Of a DNA stretch of 64,000 nt, positions 1 to 11,617 are shown in pieces. A program made the position numbers and the translations under genes. The DNA comes from Globisporangium splendens. Lineage: Eukaryota > Oomycota > Peronosporomycetes > Pythiales > Pythiaceae. The stretch lies in contig VFIW01000046.1 of NCBI GenBank assembly GCA_006386115.1, positions 186,001 through 250,000 of the forward strand, written 5' to 3'. The notes under the pieces were generated by a model. The model saw only the letters and a program-made list of their open reading frames with translations, searched no databases and was not told where the DNA came from. Numbering within the stretch: the first letter of the stretch is position 1; each line of letters begins with the position of its first letter.

Positions 1-495
1 CACGTCAGTCGCGTGTTAACAAGTGCAAAAGTGTTTGCTGAATGTGCAAGTTGCAAGCTGGTTTGTCTCCCGGCTCGGTTGCCATCTGATTGGGGGTGCA
101 GCACATTTGGAGCTTCAACGTCGGACATAAACCTGTCGTCAATTCCCCCCTCCTCCCTCCTCCCTCCCTGCACCTTGCACATCCTGCAACATGTTGCAAC
201 TCCTCACCACAATCATTGCGTCACAGCAACATGTGCACGTTTTTCTTGCAACAAGCAAACAAGCGACAAGGAGGATACACAGCAAGCAAGCAAGTCCACA
301 AAACGAGTACTTGCATGGCAAGCAACCACTTGCGCATGACGACAATGTAATTCTTTATGTTATTCCAGTGTATCTATATTTAGTGAGCCAAGATTAGCGT
401 GAGACGTTGTCGAGAGCGTGCTGCCTGCACATGCGCGGGCAGAGCAGCCTTTCACGGCATGCGCCGCGTCGATTCTACCGAGCGTTCTGCGTGTG
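1..495. other. Intergenic, no gene seen
   Basis: I see no credible coding frame. The stretch holds a pyrimidine-rich tract (about 146-175) and A-rich sequence. It precedes the disrupted gene that starts near 496. Confidence 0.5.
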
Positions 496-872
496 ATGCC
501 CTCGAAGCGCGCGATCGTGGCCGTGGACGCGGCGCTGCTGGCGGACGCCGTGAACGAGGACGAGAGCGACGCCGTCGCGCTCCTGTGCGTCGAGTGGCTG
601 CTGGCCGAGGTCAACGCCGCGTACGAGCAGCACTGGCTCGCCACGCGCGCCGTCGCGTCGCTCGCGCAGTATATGGCCAGCAACATCTTTGGCGCCGTCG
701 GGGCTGCGATGGTGCTGCATGAGGAGCGTCTAAATGATGCGCGGTTTTCGGTGGAGTCTCCGCCAGTCGCGAGCGGTCTGGATCGCCATGCAGTGCACAG
801 TCTGCCCCAGCGCGACCACTCGACGCATGCAGATGCTGCTGGAGCTGTCGGGAAGAGCCACGACATGCTGCA

Positions 873-928
<56 letters not shown>

Positions 929-2750
929 GCGCGAGCAACTCCCCAGAGAAAGCGAGCGGCGCACGCGCTTCGCGATGGAAAGCGCCGGAAAAAGGTGCGA
1001 TTTCTTTGTGTTCTGCTTCTGCGGATTGCGCATCTCACGTTGTTGCTGTCGTGGCGCATGATCTAGCGAAAACGGTGACCCCATTGATGTTGCTGCCCGA
1101 CATCCACGAGCTCCCAGACGACACCGACGAGAGACCCGTACGCAATTGTACTAAACTAACAACACCTCTTGTAGTTTGTGATACTCACTATCCTCTCTCA
1201 TGCCGCCATCTAGGACATCAAAGCGTGGCGCTCGCACTGTTTGCAGGAGCTCTCTGCATCAACCAAGAGGAAGCGGTCGGTCTCGCGATGGGCGACCGTC
1301 GCGCGCGTTTGTGCCCACAACAGAGCAGCACAAGATGAGCATGGACGTCGAGATCGTCGAGGCTGTGCCGCTGCGGTTCCAAAAGGAGATCCTCAGCGGT
1401 ACGTCCAAGGACTTTGCACTCAAGCTCAAGTCGAACGTGGACTCTTTCTCGAACGTTGTGGATCTGGAGCTACCGCCACGGGAGCATGAAGATAATGACG
1501 AATATGAGGACGATTACCTCCATCAACAGCAGCTCACAGGACGAAGCCACTGGTCCCAGTTCGCTCGTGACTCGTGGAAGGAGCCTCACCACCTTCGCAC
1601 GAGTAGCTCCCAGCGCAGTAATCTGTCGTTAGCCTCAACAGCAGCGCCATCGTCGTCGTCCAAGAAGAAAAGCAGCAGCAGCAATGGCGTGCACCTGAAC
1701 GACAAACTCTCACGACGTAAGATGACGACTTCTTCTGGGCTCTTCTCCAGCCAAAGTGGCAATAATGGAAGCAGTAGTAAGCTCTGGAGATACGAGCGCG
1801 ACGCGACGGCCACACAGGCGTATAAACCGGAGATCTCCGATTTCAACGCGACAGCATTGCCGTCTGCAATCAATCTTTCGTCTGGGGTAGCGCTATCCCA
1901 GGGCGAGTCCTTTGTCGTGGGTCCCACGCGCGTCGAGAGCACCAACACTATGTCCAGGAAACGATTCGGTGTACGTACACTGCTTGCTCTGTTGTGTCTC
2001 AGCGCCTTTGGTCTAAAGTTTGGTGGATACATTTTTGTGACTTGCAGCTTCACCAGAACGTCGCAACGGACCTCTTGCTGCATTGGAACGACCGCGAGCC
2101 TCATGATCATCTAGTGGGCACGCGGTCGAGTGCGAATTCTCCGTCGCTCCACTCACCGTCAGCACATGGCGACCATGCTTTGAGACCGTAAGAAGAAGTT
2201 CCGGCCAAACCAATTCCAGCGCCATACCTATCTCCAATTCCAACCTCGGCGCTTGTCATACCACGCACGGTAAGTCACAAATCGCTGCTGGCACATTTGC
2301 GAAACTGAATCCGTGTCTCACATGTCCACATTGTTGGTTTTCTCAGCATCTCTCGCAATCGCTGTCTGCCCCAGCGCTCCGTGTGCGATCGCCGACAAAC
2401 AACAAAGTGTGGCAGTGTCACCAACTTCGCCATTGCATCCAGGGAATGAGCTAAAGATGCAACCTCAAATTGCGTCCAAACACAGCGGCACAGAACGACT
2501 TCAACAACTGCAAAGACCGCGCACAGCTGTTTCTACCAGTACTAGCGGTGGTGGTGGCGCAACGCCCAAGAAAGTACTCAGTTTACAGACCCAGCATGAC
2601 CATTTAAGGCACGCATCTCCTCTTCAAAAATCTCCCGGTAGCGCACTGTCAGTAGGAGGGAAATACCTGCGTGAGTTTCCTAAACCACAGCCTGGAGTCA
2701 TCAAGTTGAACGCCGTGGACGAGAACCAGCGGCTCGCGTGGATGTCCTGA
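496..2750 (+). pseudogene. Unresolved, frame-broken gene (or two overlapping genes)
   Basis: Coding-like protein is spread over several frames. A frame from ATG 496 reads an Ala/Glu-rich segment (starts MPSKRAIVAVD). A likely intron at 1138-1213 leads to a Lys/Arg-rich segment. From about 1335 another frame (MSMDVEIVEAVPLRF) runs to 1970, acidic and then Ser-rich. A good intron (1971-2047, GTACGT...CAG) leads to a further exon, broken by TAA at 2189 but continuing in the same frame as EEVPAKPIPAP to a second good intron (2270-2346). A frame change near 2400 is needed to reach the C-terminal frame that stops at 2750. I recognise no domain. Either the gene is decaying, the sequence has indel errors, or two genes overlap; the exon model is uncertain. 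Confidence 0.4.
875..926. repeat. 9-bp minisatellite (ccgttgttg, about six copies)
   Basis: The unit ccgttgttg is repeated about six times with a final variant ccgttgtcg. It encodes Leu-Leu-Pro repeats in one forward frame and Cys-Cys-Arg in another, and lies inside the broken gene at 496-2750. Confidence 0.9.
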
Positions 2751-2907
2751 GAGCCAAAGACAACTACAACCACCACCTTTGAGCTAATCATGATGTTCCA
2801 AACGATGCGAGTGAACCAGGCTGATGAGTGACCACAATTCAACAACTCAGCACCAACATCAACGAAAATGGTCTCTCTATTTGGTTTTGGAGTAGTGCCA
2901 CGGGTCC

Positions 2908-4185
2908 TTAAGATCTCATTGCAGCGCCAACCAAGGTCATTCCATCCAAGTCTACGATGAACTGAAGAAGCAGCTCGTGTCTTTTGCGTATCTGAGGAGA
3001 AAGCAACCCCATAAGAACAGTCAGTCTCGCAAGTGTACTTGAAATTGCCAGGATACTCGTGGGCAATCGAACGAACCTGGTCGGATTTGGCACATGGAGC
3101 TGATCCCTAGAGAGCAATGGGGCGCTCTGAGAATCGCAGAGCGCCTTGGCCACTTTGAGACTGAAGGAGGTATGCCTCGTTTTTGCTTAACACGTTTACA
3201 AACACGGTAGCGCAATCGCTAATCAGTGTTCAAAGCCATCGTTAATGGAAAGCAGCATTCAACAAAGACACATTACCGATTTCGTGCCGCGCGCTTTTGC
3301 TTCTCAACTTCCCGCGCCAAGTAGAATTGCTGCAGTGCTATACGTGCGCGCTGCGCGTTCTCGAGTTGCAGCACTTGCTCTCGTACCGCGACGCTGTAGC
3401 GTACTGAAAGCCGTAACGAAATAACGAATTTACCAGAAATCAGGGACTCATTTGACTCCATGTAGATAGACATACTACATGAGCTCTTTCAGCTACATAC
3501 CTGGCGCTTTTAACGGGAGAATGACGGCGCGAGGACGCGGAGACGATGGTTGCGTCACTGCTGGTGATGCGTGTACCGCGAGGAGCTTGCGCTTTTCCTC
3601 CATTTGCTTGGCTCTCGACAGATAAAATGCTCTCAGCGCCTACGAGAGAGACAAAGCAGGAAAGCAACGGTTAATCAAGAATGCATACGTGCACCATAGG
3701 ATCCAGCATTCGTCACATACCTCCTTGGCTTTACGAGACCTGGACGCAGGTGACATCAACGGCGGTCTTGATACAGCAGTATGCACTTCAACAACAGCGT
3801 GTGCATCAGTGCAGGTCGAACGAGACTCCATCTCCTGTGATTCTGATGCCTGGAGCACTGTGGGTGCTTTGACTGGCATCAAAGTAATGAACGGAACTGG
3901 TTCGTCGTCTAGCTCACACTCTGGCTCGCCTCGTGCATCCTTATCAACCACCGCATAGTGCTCGTAGAGCTGTGAAGTGCCCAGAACTCGTGTCACTACT
4001 GCCTCGTCGTCGTTGTTGCTGCTCTTCGCACTGAGCTGTTCCCATTCGTCCTCATCCGACATACCTTGAATGTCGTCACCGCCGTCCCACGGACCCAACG
4101 CGTCGCCAAACGCCACGACCGTGAAGCTGTCGGTACTCCCAAACGAGTCATTGCGCGACGACCGGAGCGAATACGCAGCGTCCAT
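2908..4185 (-). CDS. Unknown protein, 327 aa, four exons
   Basis: Exons 4185-3721, 3639-3501, 3403-3277 and 3160-2908 join in frame (984 nt including the stop) through introns with GTATGT, GTATGT and GTAATG donors and AG acceptors. The start chosen is the ATG of MDAAYSLRSS; an upstream in-frame extension to 4266 has no better start. The first half is acidic and Ser-rich (low complexity). The second half (about residues 205-245) is a charged helix rich in Gln, Arg and Lys. The C-terminal 80 residues are more hydrophobic. I recognise no family. It could be an oomycete-specific coiled-coil or adaptor-like protein. The exon structure is well supported; the function is unknown. Confidence 0.7.
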
Positions 4186-4645
4186 CGGTAAACTGGGCTG
4201 ATGGACGTCGACGTGCAAAATGGACACTGAGCAGTTCTGTGTAAGCGCACGCGTGAGAGAGAGCACGACGGCTCTGTAGACGACGCAGCGAGGGAGATAG
4301 CGACCACAGATGGCTCTGAGGCTATGTGTCGTACACAGCAGCAGTCAGTCAAATGCGCTGCGTGTGGGTCTCTGCTCTTATCCAGGTGCGGATGCAGTTC
4401 TTGGGGGTTTAACATACGGTCGCCTATTATGACGCTATCATGGCCAGTGAGCGCTCCGATTAAGTGCGATTATCAGAAGAAAGAAAGGGTAGAGAGAACA
4501 TGGACGACACTTCTGAACCAACTGGGTTTAACCCATCTGTCTCTTTGTCAGGATATCAGTCCACTCACTGACTGAGCACAATGTGGGTAAACACACATTT
4601 AAGAACTGGGCAAAACTGGGTCACTCGCCATTTTTCATTTCCACT

Positions 4646-7600
4646 TTACTTTTTCGCTTCCTCCAGAAGAAACTCGGTCCAAATGTCGGCAAAACTCTTG
4701 CCGTCGATCGTCACGTCACTCGCATTGGCTCTTTCTCCTCCTTGCTGTCTTTGGTCGCCACTGGGCGGGGCGACAAACCCGAGAATGGACGAAAATAGCC
4801 CGCCGCCGCCATTGCCCTCGACCGGAAATCCTAGACCAACGCGACGCTTTTGGTCCTCCGAGAATCCCTAGCAAACCCAAAGATATACGAATCGATCGTC
4901 AGACCAGTGTTCGTCTATGCGGTTTTATTTTTCATTGGTGTCCACCGGAAACGGGCACATACCATCATTCTTGCGATCAACTGCAGCACGTCGCCCTTGC
5001 GATCGGTCTCAAAGTATGTCACCTAGGCAAGAAAGCAGACAAATAACACGTATTTGGTAAACGCTCAGCCAAGACATTCAGACTCGAAAAACAGTATACA
5101 CGCGCACATATCGTACCACTAGTTGCGCAGCGAGACGCTTGTCCAGTACGTCATTGTCCGCTGTGTACCGAGCGGCTGTGTTCTCCAGTGCCTTGTGTCC
5201 GAAACAACAGAAACAGGTTTGTTTGTTTAGGTTCATTTGTCCTCTTTCCTCATGACGTGAGAATCCTGTCAATAGTGGTGTCATACCTCCCGAAGTTGTT
5301 CGCACTCGAGATTCTTCTTCGCGAGCACGTCCATTACGCGCTGTAAATCGCTTGACGCGCCTGCTTCACCCTCTCCTTCCTTGCTCTTTGTCTTGGACTG
5401 CAAGTGCTGCTGTTGCTCACGGATCGTGTCCTGGGCTTTCTCCAACGCGAGCTCCAACCCAAGCAACCGCTCTCGCTATAATTTGTTTGCCAGCACACAC
5501 TAACGGTGAATCATTGGTCCATAGAAGTGTAGCTGCTCATCTCCCATCGTACCTGCTGCTTCTGGTCGACTTGGAATTGGTGCAAGACGCCTTCAAGGGC
5601 ATCCACATTTTGCTGCAGGCGCGCAGCATCTTGGAGTGCGACCTGCTTGTCTGCTTCTGAGGCCGAAAGACGCGACTCCAAGTCATAAATAGTCTGATTC
5701 TCGGTCGACATCGCGTGGGCTTCGGTCGTCGCCACCAACAGCTTGCTTTCCTCTTCGTTCTGTGCCTTCAATGCTTCCATTTCCGCTAGTAGACCCACGT
5801 ATCCCTGCTCGTACTCGGCTGCCTGTGCACGCATTTCCCTCTCCTGCTCCTGGAGAGTATCGTATGCGGACTTGACTTGGTCCAGCTCCTTGAGCTGCTC
5901 CCGTTGAGACGCGATCTTTTGCTTTTGTTGACGGCAATAACCCTCCAACTCATCCGTCTAGCACAAGATTTGACACGCAAGATGGCACAAACATTGTTAT
6001 CGAGCGTGCCATCAACGCCAGTTTGGCATACATAACAACGTACATAACTCTGGGCTTCCTTGAGTTCAGAGGCGAGGTGCTCCATGCTCGCTTTCACCTA
6101 CCAACAACACACGCACAAGCGCAATCAGTTTCGTTGGTAAGCACACATACACACAGCGTCGTCTTCATCTACAAACCTGGGTCACATTCGCCTGAAGCCG
6201 CTGAATGGTAGCATCCTTCTCGTTCATCTGATCGAGCAAGTCGGCTTCTTTTGAGGCAGTCTGCTGCAGCGACTGGTCCGTCTTTTGCAGGTTCGCATGC
6301 ATACTGTTCGCTTGTGCCTGCAGATGCAAGATCTTCTTGAGCTGCTCTTCCTCTTTGTCTTCGAGCAGGTGAATCTTGGCTTGTAACCGGTCCACCTCGG
6401 CCGCCGCCGCCGCACTTTTCATGATCTTGTCGCTGATCGCATCCAAACAAGTCACGATGGTGGACGGATCGACTCCGTGACCTCCTGGTACTCCATGGCG
6501 ACCCAGAAACGAACCGATCGCGTGCTCTAATACCGCAGCACGTGCTGCTGACTTCTCGAAATCAGCTTGCGCTTGTGTCGCTAATGCTAGTATCTACTCA
6601 CAGAAAGTTGCAACAATAAAACAGCAGTTTATGGCATCACACCAACAAAAGAATCCAATAGCACTCGACGAATGACTACGTACGTGTGTTGCTGTTATTC
6701 CATCAGCAGGTTCGCGATGGACACTTTCAGACGAGCTCTCGACCATTTTTGACAGCAGCTTCGCCACCTGCTGCAGCGTTTTCTCGTCTTCGATTCGTGC
6801 TGTTGCGAGTCCAGAAGCAGCCAAGGTGTCGTACTCTTGAACAATAGCTGGGAGGTTGGATTGAGCGGCTCGCATGAGATCGCGACTCGCTTCGACAGCG
6901 CTGCATCGGACCATCAGTCCACGCAGTCGTTGCTCCAGCAGCTCCACTTTCTCGACGACTTGCTTCGTTGCAGCGGCGTCGTGTTCATCAGCCAGGGGCT
7001 GCGCAACCGCACTCTCTATGCGACGAGTCTGGTCAGCGATCACTTTTTCCTACCCATTTCCCAGCAGACAAAGAAGACGCACGTTAATGCACTCCCCATA
7101 ATACGTGCACTACACCGCAACCAATAGAACGTCACGCACCTTCTCCTGCAATTGCAACTTGAATCGTTGGGTTTCTTGCGCATGGTGATACTCCAACTCG
7201 TACACCTACACAACATCGTCAAGATCAATATCAGCATCGCTACTATCTGCTGTGCGCTAGTTCAGAGCACACAACGCAAATGCGCACGCACTTTTTTCTC
7301 GAGCACTTCGTGCTGCTTCTTGCGCTGCAGCAGCGCTCTCTCGAGTTCGCAAATGTACTGTTCCTGCTCGTCTTCGTCGATCGTCTTGACGGTCGTCGAG
7401 CTCGACGGCTGCTGCTGTTGTCGTGGCACACCAGCGCCTCGCTTAGCTGACAGCGCGGCGCCGTCGTACTCATCGCGGTCACTGCCTCCCTCATCCTCTC
7501 CATCTTGTGCGTCTTTGCCCGCGCTTGAAGCCGCTGGGGGCGCTACGATGGACGTGAAGCGCGACCAGATCTCCTCGCCCGAGATGGAAGACGTCGACAG

Positions 7601-7726
7601 CGGTGGCGACGACGACGACGACGACGCGGGACCGTTGGGTCCAGCAGCAGCGGCAGCAGCCGCCGCGTCCGCCTGCGCCACCTTCTCGACAATGCCCTCG
7701 GCGTACTCGGTGAACTTGGACCACAT
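4646..7726 (-). CDS. Golgin with C-terminal GRAB-like domain (Rud3/GMAP-210 type)
   Basis: About ten exons encode roughly 700 residues. The start is MWSKFTEYAEGIVEKV, an amphipathic N-terminus resembling lipid-sensing ALPS-type golgin ends, followed by Ala/Ser low complexity. Long coiled coil follows (7300-5290; heptads rich in Glu, Gln, Lys, Leu). The last three exons read RLAAQLVVTYF, then VLQLIARMMGFSEDQKRRVGL, then SFADIWTEFLLEEAKK and stop TAA at 4646-4648. The block from RLAAQLV to RRVGL matches the GRIP-related Arf-binding (GRAB) domain of Rud3/GMAP-210 golgins, which tether vesicles at the cis-Golgi through Arf1. Donors include GTATGA at 5286, GTACGA near 5117 and GTATGT near 4962. 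Exon edges in the middle of the gene are less certain than the two ends. Confidence 0.75.
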
Positions 7727-8054
7727 GCGCGCGCTCTTCTTCCTGTCACACGCAGGTCACACGCACATTAGGAACACTCACAATACGACACCCGGTTTTG
7801 TCAGTACAGCAGTGTCAAATACGGGTATTGTGTCGCGTATAACAAGGGTCCAAATGAACCGCATTATTGTGTCCAAAACGGGTGCTAAGTTACGTATAAC
7901 AAATCGAACACTGTAATCATTTGTACTGTATTAAGCCAGTTAAATAGCACTGTACTTACTCCGAATAATGCGCCTCAATGCGCATTCATTCAGGTCATAG
8001 CTCTTCAGTATTGCGGTCCCATTTTGTTTGGATCTCTCTGTCTGAGTGGTGAGA
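7727..8054. promoter_or_regulatory. Divergent intergenic region with imperfect repeat
   Basis: This spacer separates the golgin (left) from the methyltransferase (right), so it should carry both promoters. At 7824-7910 there is an imperfect direct repeat: attgtgtcgcgtataacaa is followed about 55 bp later by a variant with attgtgtcc and acgtataacaa. No TATA box or initiator was recognised with confidence. Confidence 0.4.
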
Positions 8055-8924
8055 ATGGTGGTGTCAGCGCGCGATGTGGCCGTCGGCGCGCTCTCGGGGC
8101 TGCTGCTGAGCGTCGCGTGGACGCGGTTCCTGGCGCCGCGCTACGCTGTGCGCAAAGCCCGCGCGACCACGCAGCGCGGCAAAGTGTATCTGATCGGCGC
8201 GGGACCTGGGGATATCGGGCTGGTGACGGTCAAGGCGCAGAAGCTGCTCTCGGTCGCGACGGTCGCGGTCGTGGACGATCTCGTGAGCGACGAGCTCTAC
8301 CGCTTGCTGCCTGCCGACTGCGAGGTCGTGTACGTGGGCAAGCGCGGCGGCAAGAAGGATTCGGCCAAGCAGACGGATATCGACGCGGTTTTAGTGCAGA
8401 AATGCCAGGACGGCCACATCGTCGTGCGCGTCAAAGGCGGCGACCCGATGGTGTTTGGACGCGTGCACTCGGAGATCCGCGCGCTGTGTCAAGCGAGTTG
8501 TCCGTTTGAGGTGGTGCCAGGCATCTCATCGGCGCTTGCGGCGCCATCGGTGGTGAACATCCCGATCACGCACAAGCATCTGAGCAAGAGCTTCCTCGCG
8601 ATCTCGGGCCACAAACCTGCCGACATGGACTTCGAGTTTCTCGCCAAGGTGGACACCATTTTGATGCTTATGGCTACTCGCACATTGCGCACGATTTGCG
8701 CTAAGCTTGTGGAAAATGGACGCGCAGAGGATACGCCCGTTGCGCTGATTCACTCCGGTACCAATCCAGACCAGGTGACGTTGTTGGGGACGCTGGCGGA
8801 TATCGCCGACAAAGCCAGTGACCGCAGCTATTCGCCTGCGATCGTCGTCATTGGTGTGGTCGCAAAGTACGCCGACTTAGAGACGTACCTCCAAGAAGAG
8901 GAAGAGCAGGACACGACGGTATAG
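8055..8924 (+). CDS. Uroporphyrinogen-III C-methyltransferase
   Basis: Intronless, 289 aa. It should transfer two methyl groups from S-adenosylmethionine to uroporphyrinogen III, giving precorrin-2, the first step to siroheme, the cofactor of sulfite and nitrite reductases. Visible family motifs are the N-terminal YLIGAGPGDIGLVTVKA loop (about residues 44-60), VRVKGGDPMVFGR, VVPGISSALAAPS and IPITHK. The first 30 residues contain a hydrophobic stretch (VAVGALSGLLLSVAW), suggesting a membrane anchor or organelle presequence. ATG 8055 was taken as the start; an in-frame GTG nine bases upstream is not needed. Bacterial CysG has extra dehydrogenase/chelatase domains, which are absent here, so this is the stand-alone methyltransferase form. 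Confidence 0.9.
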   Translation: MVVSARDVAVGALSGLLLSVAWTRFLAPRYAVRKARATTQRGKVYLIGAGPGDIGLVTVKAQKLLSVATVAVVDDLVSDELYRLLPADCEVVYVGKRGGKKDSAKQTDIDAVLVQKCQDGHIVVRVKGGDPMVFGRVHSEIRALCQASCPFEVVPGISSALAAPSVVNIPITHKHLSKSFLAISGHKPADMDFEFLAKVDTILMLMATRTLRTICAKLVENGRAEDTPVALIHSGTNPDQVTLLGTLADIADKASDRSYSPAIVVIGVVAKYADLETYLQEEEEQDTTV

Positions 8925-9029
8925 GTGATAGCTCAGTAATACGCCTAAACATGCACTCTCTCACTGAATCCTTTTGTCTGTTGTGTGCATGTGGAAACCG
9001 AAAATCTGCATTCACGTTCGAGCAGCAGC

Positions 9030-10201
9030 TTAGCTCCTGATAATATCCAACAACTCGACTTCAAAGATGAGATCAGCGTCCGGTGGGATCACGCCACCGG
9101 CGCCGCTGCGTCCATAGCCCTTGGCGGACGGGATGGTCAGGATCGCTTTTTGGCCCTTGCTCATGCGCATCACGCCTTCGTCCCAGCCTTTGATGACCTG
9201 CCCAACGCCGATTTGGAATTGGAACGGCTGCCCACGGTCGCGCGACGAGTCGAACACGTTGCCATTCGATGCGAGCTTGCCGACGTAGTGCATGACGAGC
9301 ATGTCTCCACGACGCGGAAAGTTCGTGTTGTCACCAGGTGAGATCTCTTCTGGCAGCACGATCTGCTGCTCCGAGCTCAACTCGCTGCGCACAACATGGT
9401 CGACGATCGTGAGGTCGATGAACAGCGTCTCACCGGCATACGGGTGCGACAGATCGATGTCGATGGACTCGTCCGTGACCTTGACGATGCGCGCTTGCTG
9501 GCCGTTCTGCAACTGCAAACCCAGACCCACGGCGAGCTGCGCTTCGTCCTCAGGGCTGTTGGTGGACAACACACGTGCAATACAGTATTAGCAACCAACC
9601 TCTCGATTTTCGTTGAGCGAAACTCAGAAAACACTTGTGAACCTCAAGTTGAGCTGCGAGCGCGGGACCGTGTGGATCTCCTTCTCGACGCCAAACGCCT
9701 TCGCAGGTTCGATCTCGACACTCTTGGTCGTGCCCTTCTGCAGACCGACCACAGCTTCCTCAATGCCGACGATCACTTCGCCACTGCCCACAATGAACGA
9801 GATCGGACTCTCCTTCTCAGTCAATCCGAACTTTTCGCCGTTGGACAGCTGGCCCTGCATGTGCAAGTACACGCGGTCGCCGATCGCGATGCCCTCGGCG
9901 CCAGCCGATGACGTCGAGTCGCTCGAGTAGAACGACGCGGAGCCAATGGCACACGCAGGGAGCGCACGTGCCGCAGAAGCAGTCGAAGTGCGCGTGGCAG
10001 CCGATTGGACGCCGTGTTGCACCGCCGCACGCACGAACGAGCGTTGCTGCACACGCAATGCTGTTAAGAGTCGAGACAAACAGGAGAAATGGGTGAGTGA
10101 GTGGATGGATGCAGACCTCTGCGTATGCACATGCACTGCGTACCAGGGGAGCGGGCGTACGCACGGAGCGCGCTGCGGAGCGCTTGCTTGGGCATCATCA
10201 T
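9030..10201 (-). CDS. Mitochondrial two-domain FKBP peptidyl-prolyl isomerase (SlyD-like + FKBP12-like)
   Basis: Exons 10201-10144, 10060-9643 and 9555-9030 join in frame to 333 aa. Exon 1 (MMMPKQALRSALRAYARS) and the start of exon 2 form an Arg/Ala/Ser-rich, acid-free N-terminus of about 65 residues typical of a mitochondrial targeting peptide. Residues about 70-210 match SlyD-type FKBPs: a GDRVYLHMQGQL opening, then the insert-in-flap arrangement ending HPYAGETLFIDLTIVD. The C-terminal 110 residues are a classical FKBP domain (VFDSSRDRGQPFQFQIG, VIKGWDEGV, GGVIPPDADLIFEVELLDI) with the usual Tyr, Phe, Asp and Trp pocket residues visible. It probably assists folding in the mitochondrial matrix. 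The SlyD-FKBP12 fusion is unusual to me. Confidence 0.85.
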
Positions 10202-10720
10202 TGTCGTTTTTCCGCCAGAATAGGGAGGGATCTGTGTGGCTCTGGTTCGTTTTGTAAAGTGGGAAAACCAGGTGATACGCTTCCCCACCGTTCCATTTCA
10301 AGGTGTCCTGTACTTTCAGTTTTGCCCTACCCCGGATGTCGACTTGGTGTCTGATCCCTTTTGGTGGAGGACTCAGAAAATACGCATGGCCCGTCGCTGC
10401 ACCTTCGAAAGTGACCAACTTCAGGTGGACGGAACGAGGTGGACAATGTGGGCTGACTCGCATGGCTGTCAAGGTCCGTGCTCTACTGCATTCAATGAGG
10501 AAGAAAATCCACGAAAACATCACTCAAACATCAAATTGTATTATTCTTCGTTCGTTTGGACACCTTCACGAAATACAAGTTTCGAGGCAGCAGAGCGAAC
10601 GACAACGCTGGCCAAATTTCCACAGCGCCTAGCAAAATTCTTTATACACTACGAGAGACGACTGCCTGCACGTGGCAATCGTCTTGTTAACAACAGCAGC
10701 AGCTTCTTACGTCCAATAGC

Positions 10721-11533
10721 TTAACGGAAAGTCACACCTGGCGCCACCGACTCGATCCACGTGCGGGCCACCGACACACGCGAGTACACACCAGGGTAAC
10801 CAGCGAGACCGCAGCCGTTGCCCCAACTCACGACACCGATAAGCGTGCCGGCCGAGTTGATGAGTGGACCGCCAGAGTCACCCTGGCACGAGTCCTTGTT
10901 GGCCACGCCACCGGCGCACACCATCGTGCTGTCGACCTTGAGCACCTTGGCGCAGTTGGTGTTGCTGACGATCGGGACATCGACCTTGCGCAGCTCCGAG
11001 GACTGGGAGCCGCCCGACGACGTGGTACCCCATCCGAGCACGGTGGCGGTGGCGCCGACCACGATGTCCGAGTCATCCGACTTGGCGAGCGCCACTGGCG
11101 TGTACGAGCTGGCCGAGGCGAGCTCGAGCACCAGGAAATCGTACGAGTTGGTGGAGCTGGCGTAGTTCGGGTGGCGCGTCTGCTTGACGACCGCGATGCG
11201 CTCGCCGTCCGAGGAGCCGCTCAAGTAGTGAGTGCCGACGGCAACGTACTTGATGCTGCCGTAGCAGTGGGCCGCCGTGAGCACATGCTTTGGCGTGATG
11301 AGCGAGCCGCCGCAGAAGTCGGTGCCGGCGGCAGTGGAGCGGATGCCGCTGGTGTAGGTGTTGGATCCGACTGGGACGATGGTGCCGCCGAGGATGAGAG
11401 GCGAGAAGCTGGACGTGTTCGTGTTGGTGAGACCAAGCGATTCTTGTTGCAAGAACTCGGGGTAGGAGAGCTGGGCATCGACCGAGGCAGCAAGCATGGC
11501 AGCGGCAGCGGTGAGGGTAGCAGCGATCTTCAT
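10721..11533 (-). CDS. Secreted trypsin-like serine protease (S1 family), copy 1
   Basis: Intronless, 270 aa. MKIAATLTAAAAMLAASVDA is a signal peptide, followed by a short pro-region and the mature start ILGGT. The catalytic triad is present: His in LTAAHC, Asp in SYDFLVLEL, Ser in GDSGGPL. Asp in DSCQGDSGG occupies the S1 position for trypsin-like cleavage after Lys/Arg. Cysteines pair as in chymotrypsin-fold enzymes. Oomycete relatives include Phytophthora glucanase inhibitor proteins, which are inactive protease homologs; this protein keeps its triad, so it is probably an active extracellular enzyme. It is identical to the protein at 13521-14333, with which it forms a head-to-head inverted pair. 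An oomycete-type initiator lies 67-84 bases upstream of the ATG. Confidence 0.93.
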   Translation of the reverse strand: MKIAATLTAAAAMLAASVDAQLSYPEFLQQESLGLTNTNTSSFSPLILGGTIVPVGSNTYTSGIRSTAAGTDFCGGSLITPKHVLTAAHCYGSIKYVAVGTHYLSGSSDGERIAVVKQTRHPNYASSTNSYDFLVLELASASSYTPVALAKSDDSDIVVGATATVLGWGTTSSGGSQSSELRKVDVPIVSNTNCAKVLKVDSTMVCAGGVANKDSCQGDSGGPLINSAGTLIGVVSWGNGCGLAGYPGVYSRVSVARTWIESVAPGVTFR

Positions 11534-11599
11534 AGTGAATGACTTGGAGGTGCTGGCAATGCGGTAGGCTGAAGGAGAAGGCGAGGTGTGCTAGACCGA

Positions 11600-11617
11600 G
11601 CAAAAGCAGGAATGAGC
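11600..11617 (-). promoter_or_regulatory. Oomycete-type initiator (Inr/FPR-like)
   Basis: On the minus strand the sequence reads GCTCATTCCTGCTTTTGC. It fits the oomycete core promoter pattern (GCTCATT plus a short spacer and a T-rich block), and is placed for transcription of the protease at 10721-11533. Confidence 0.7.
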
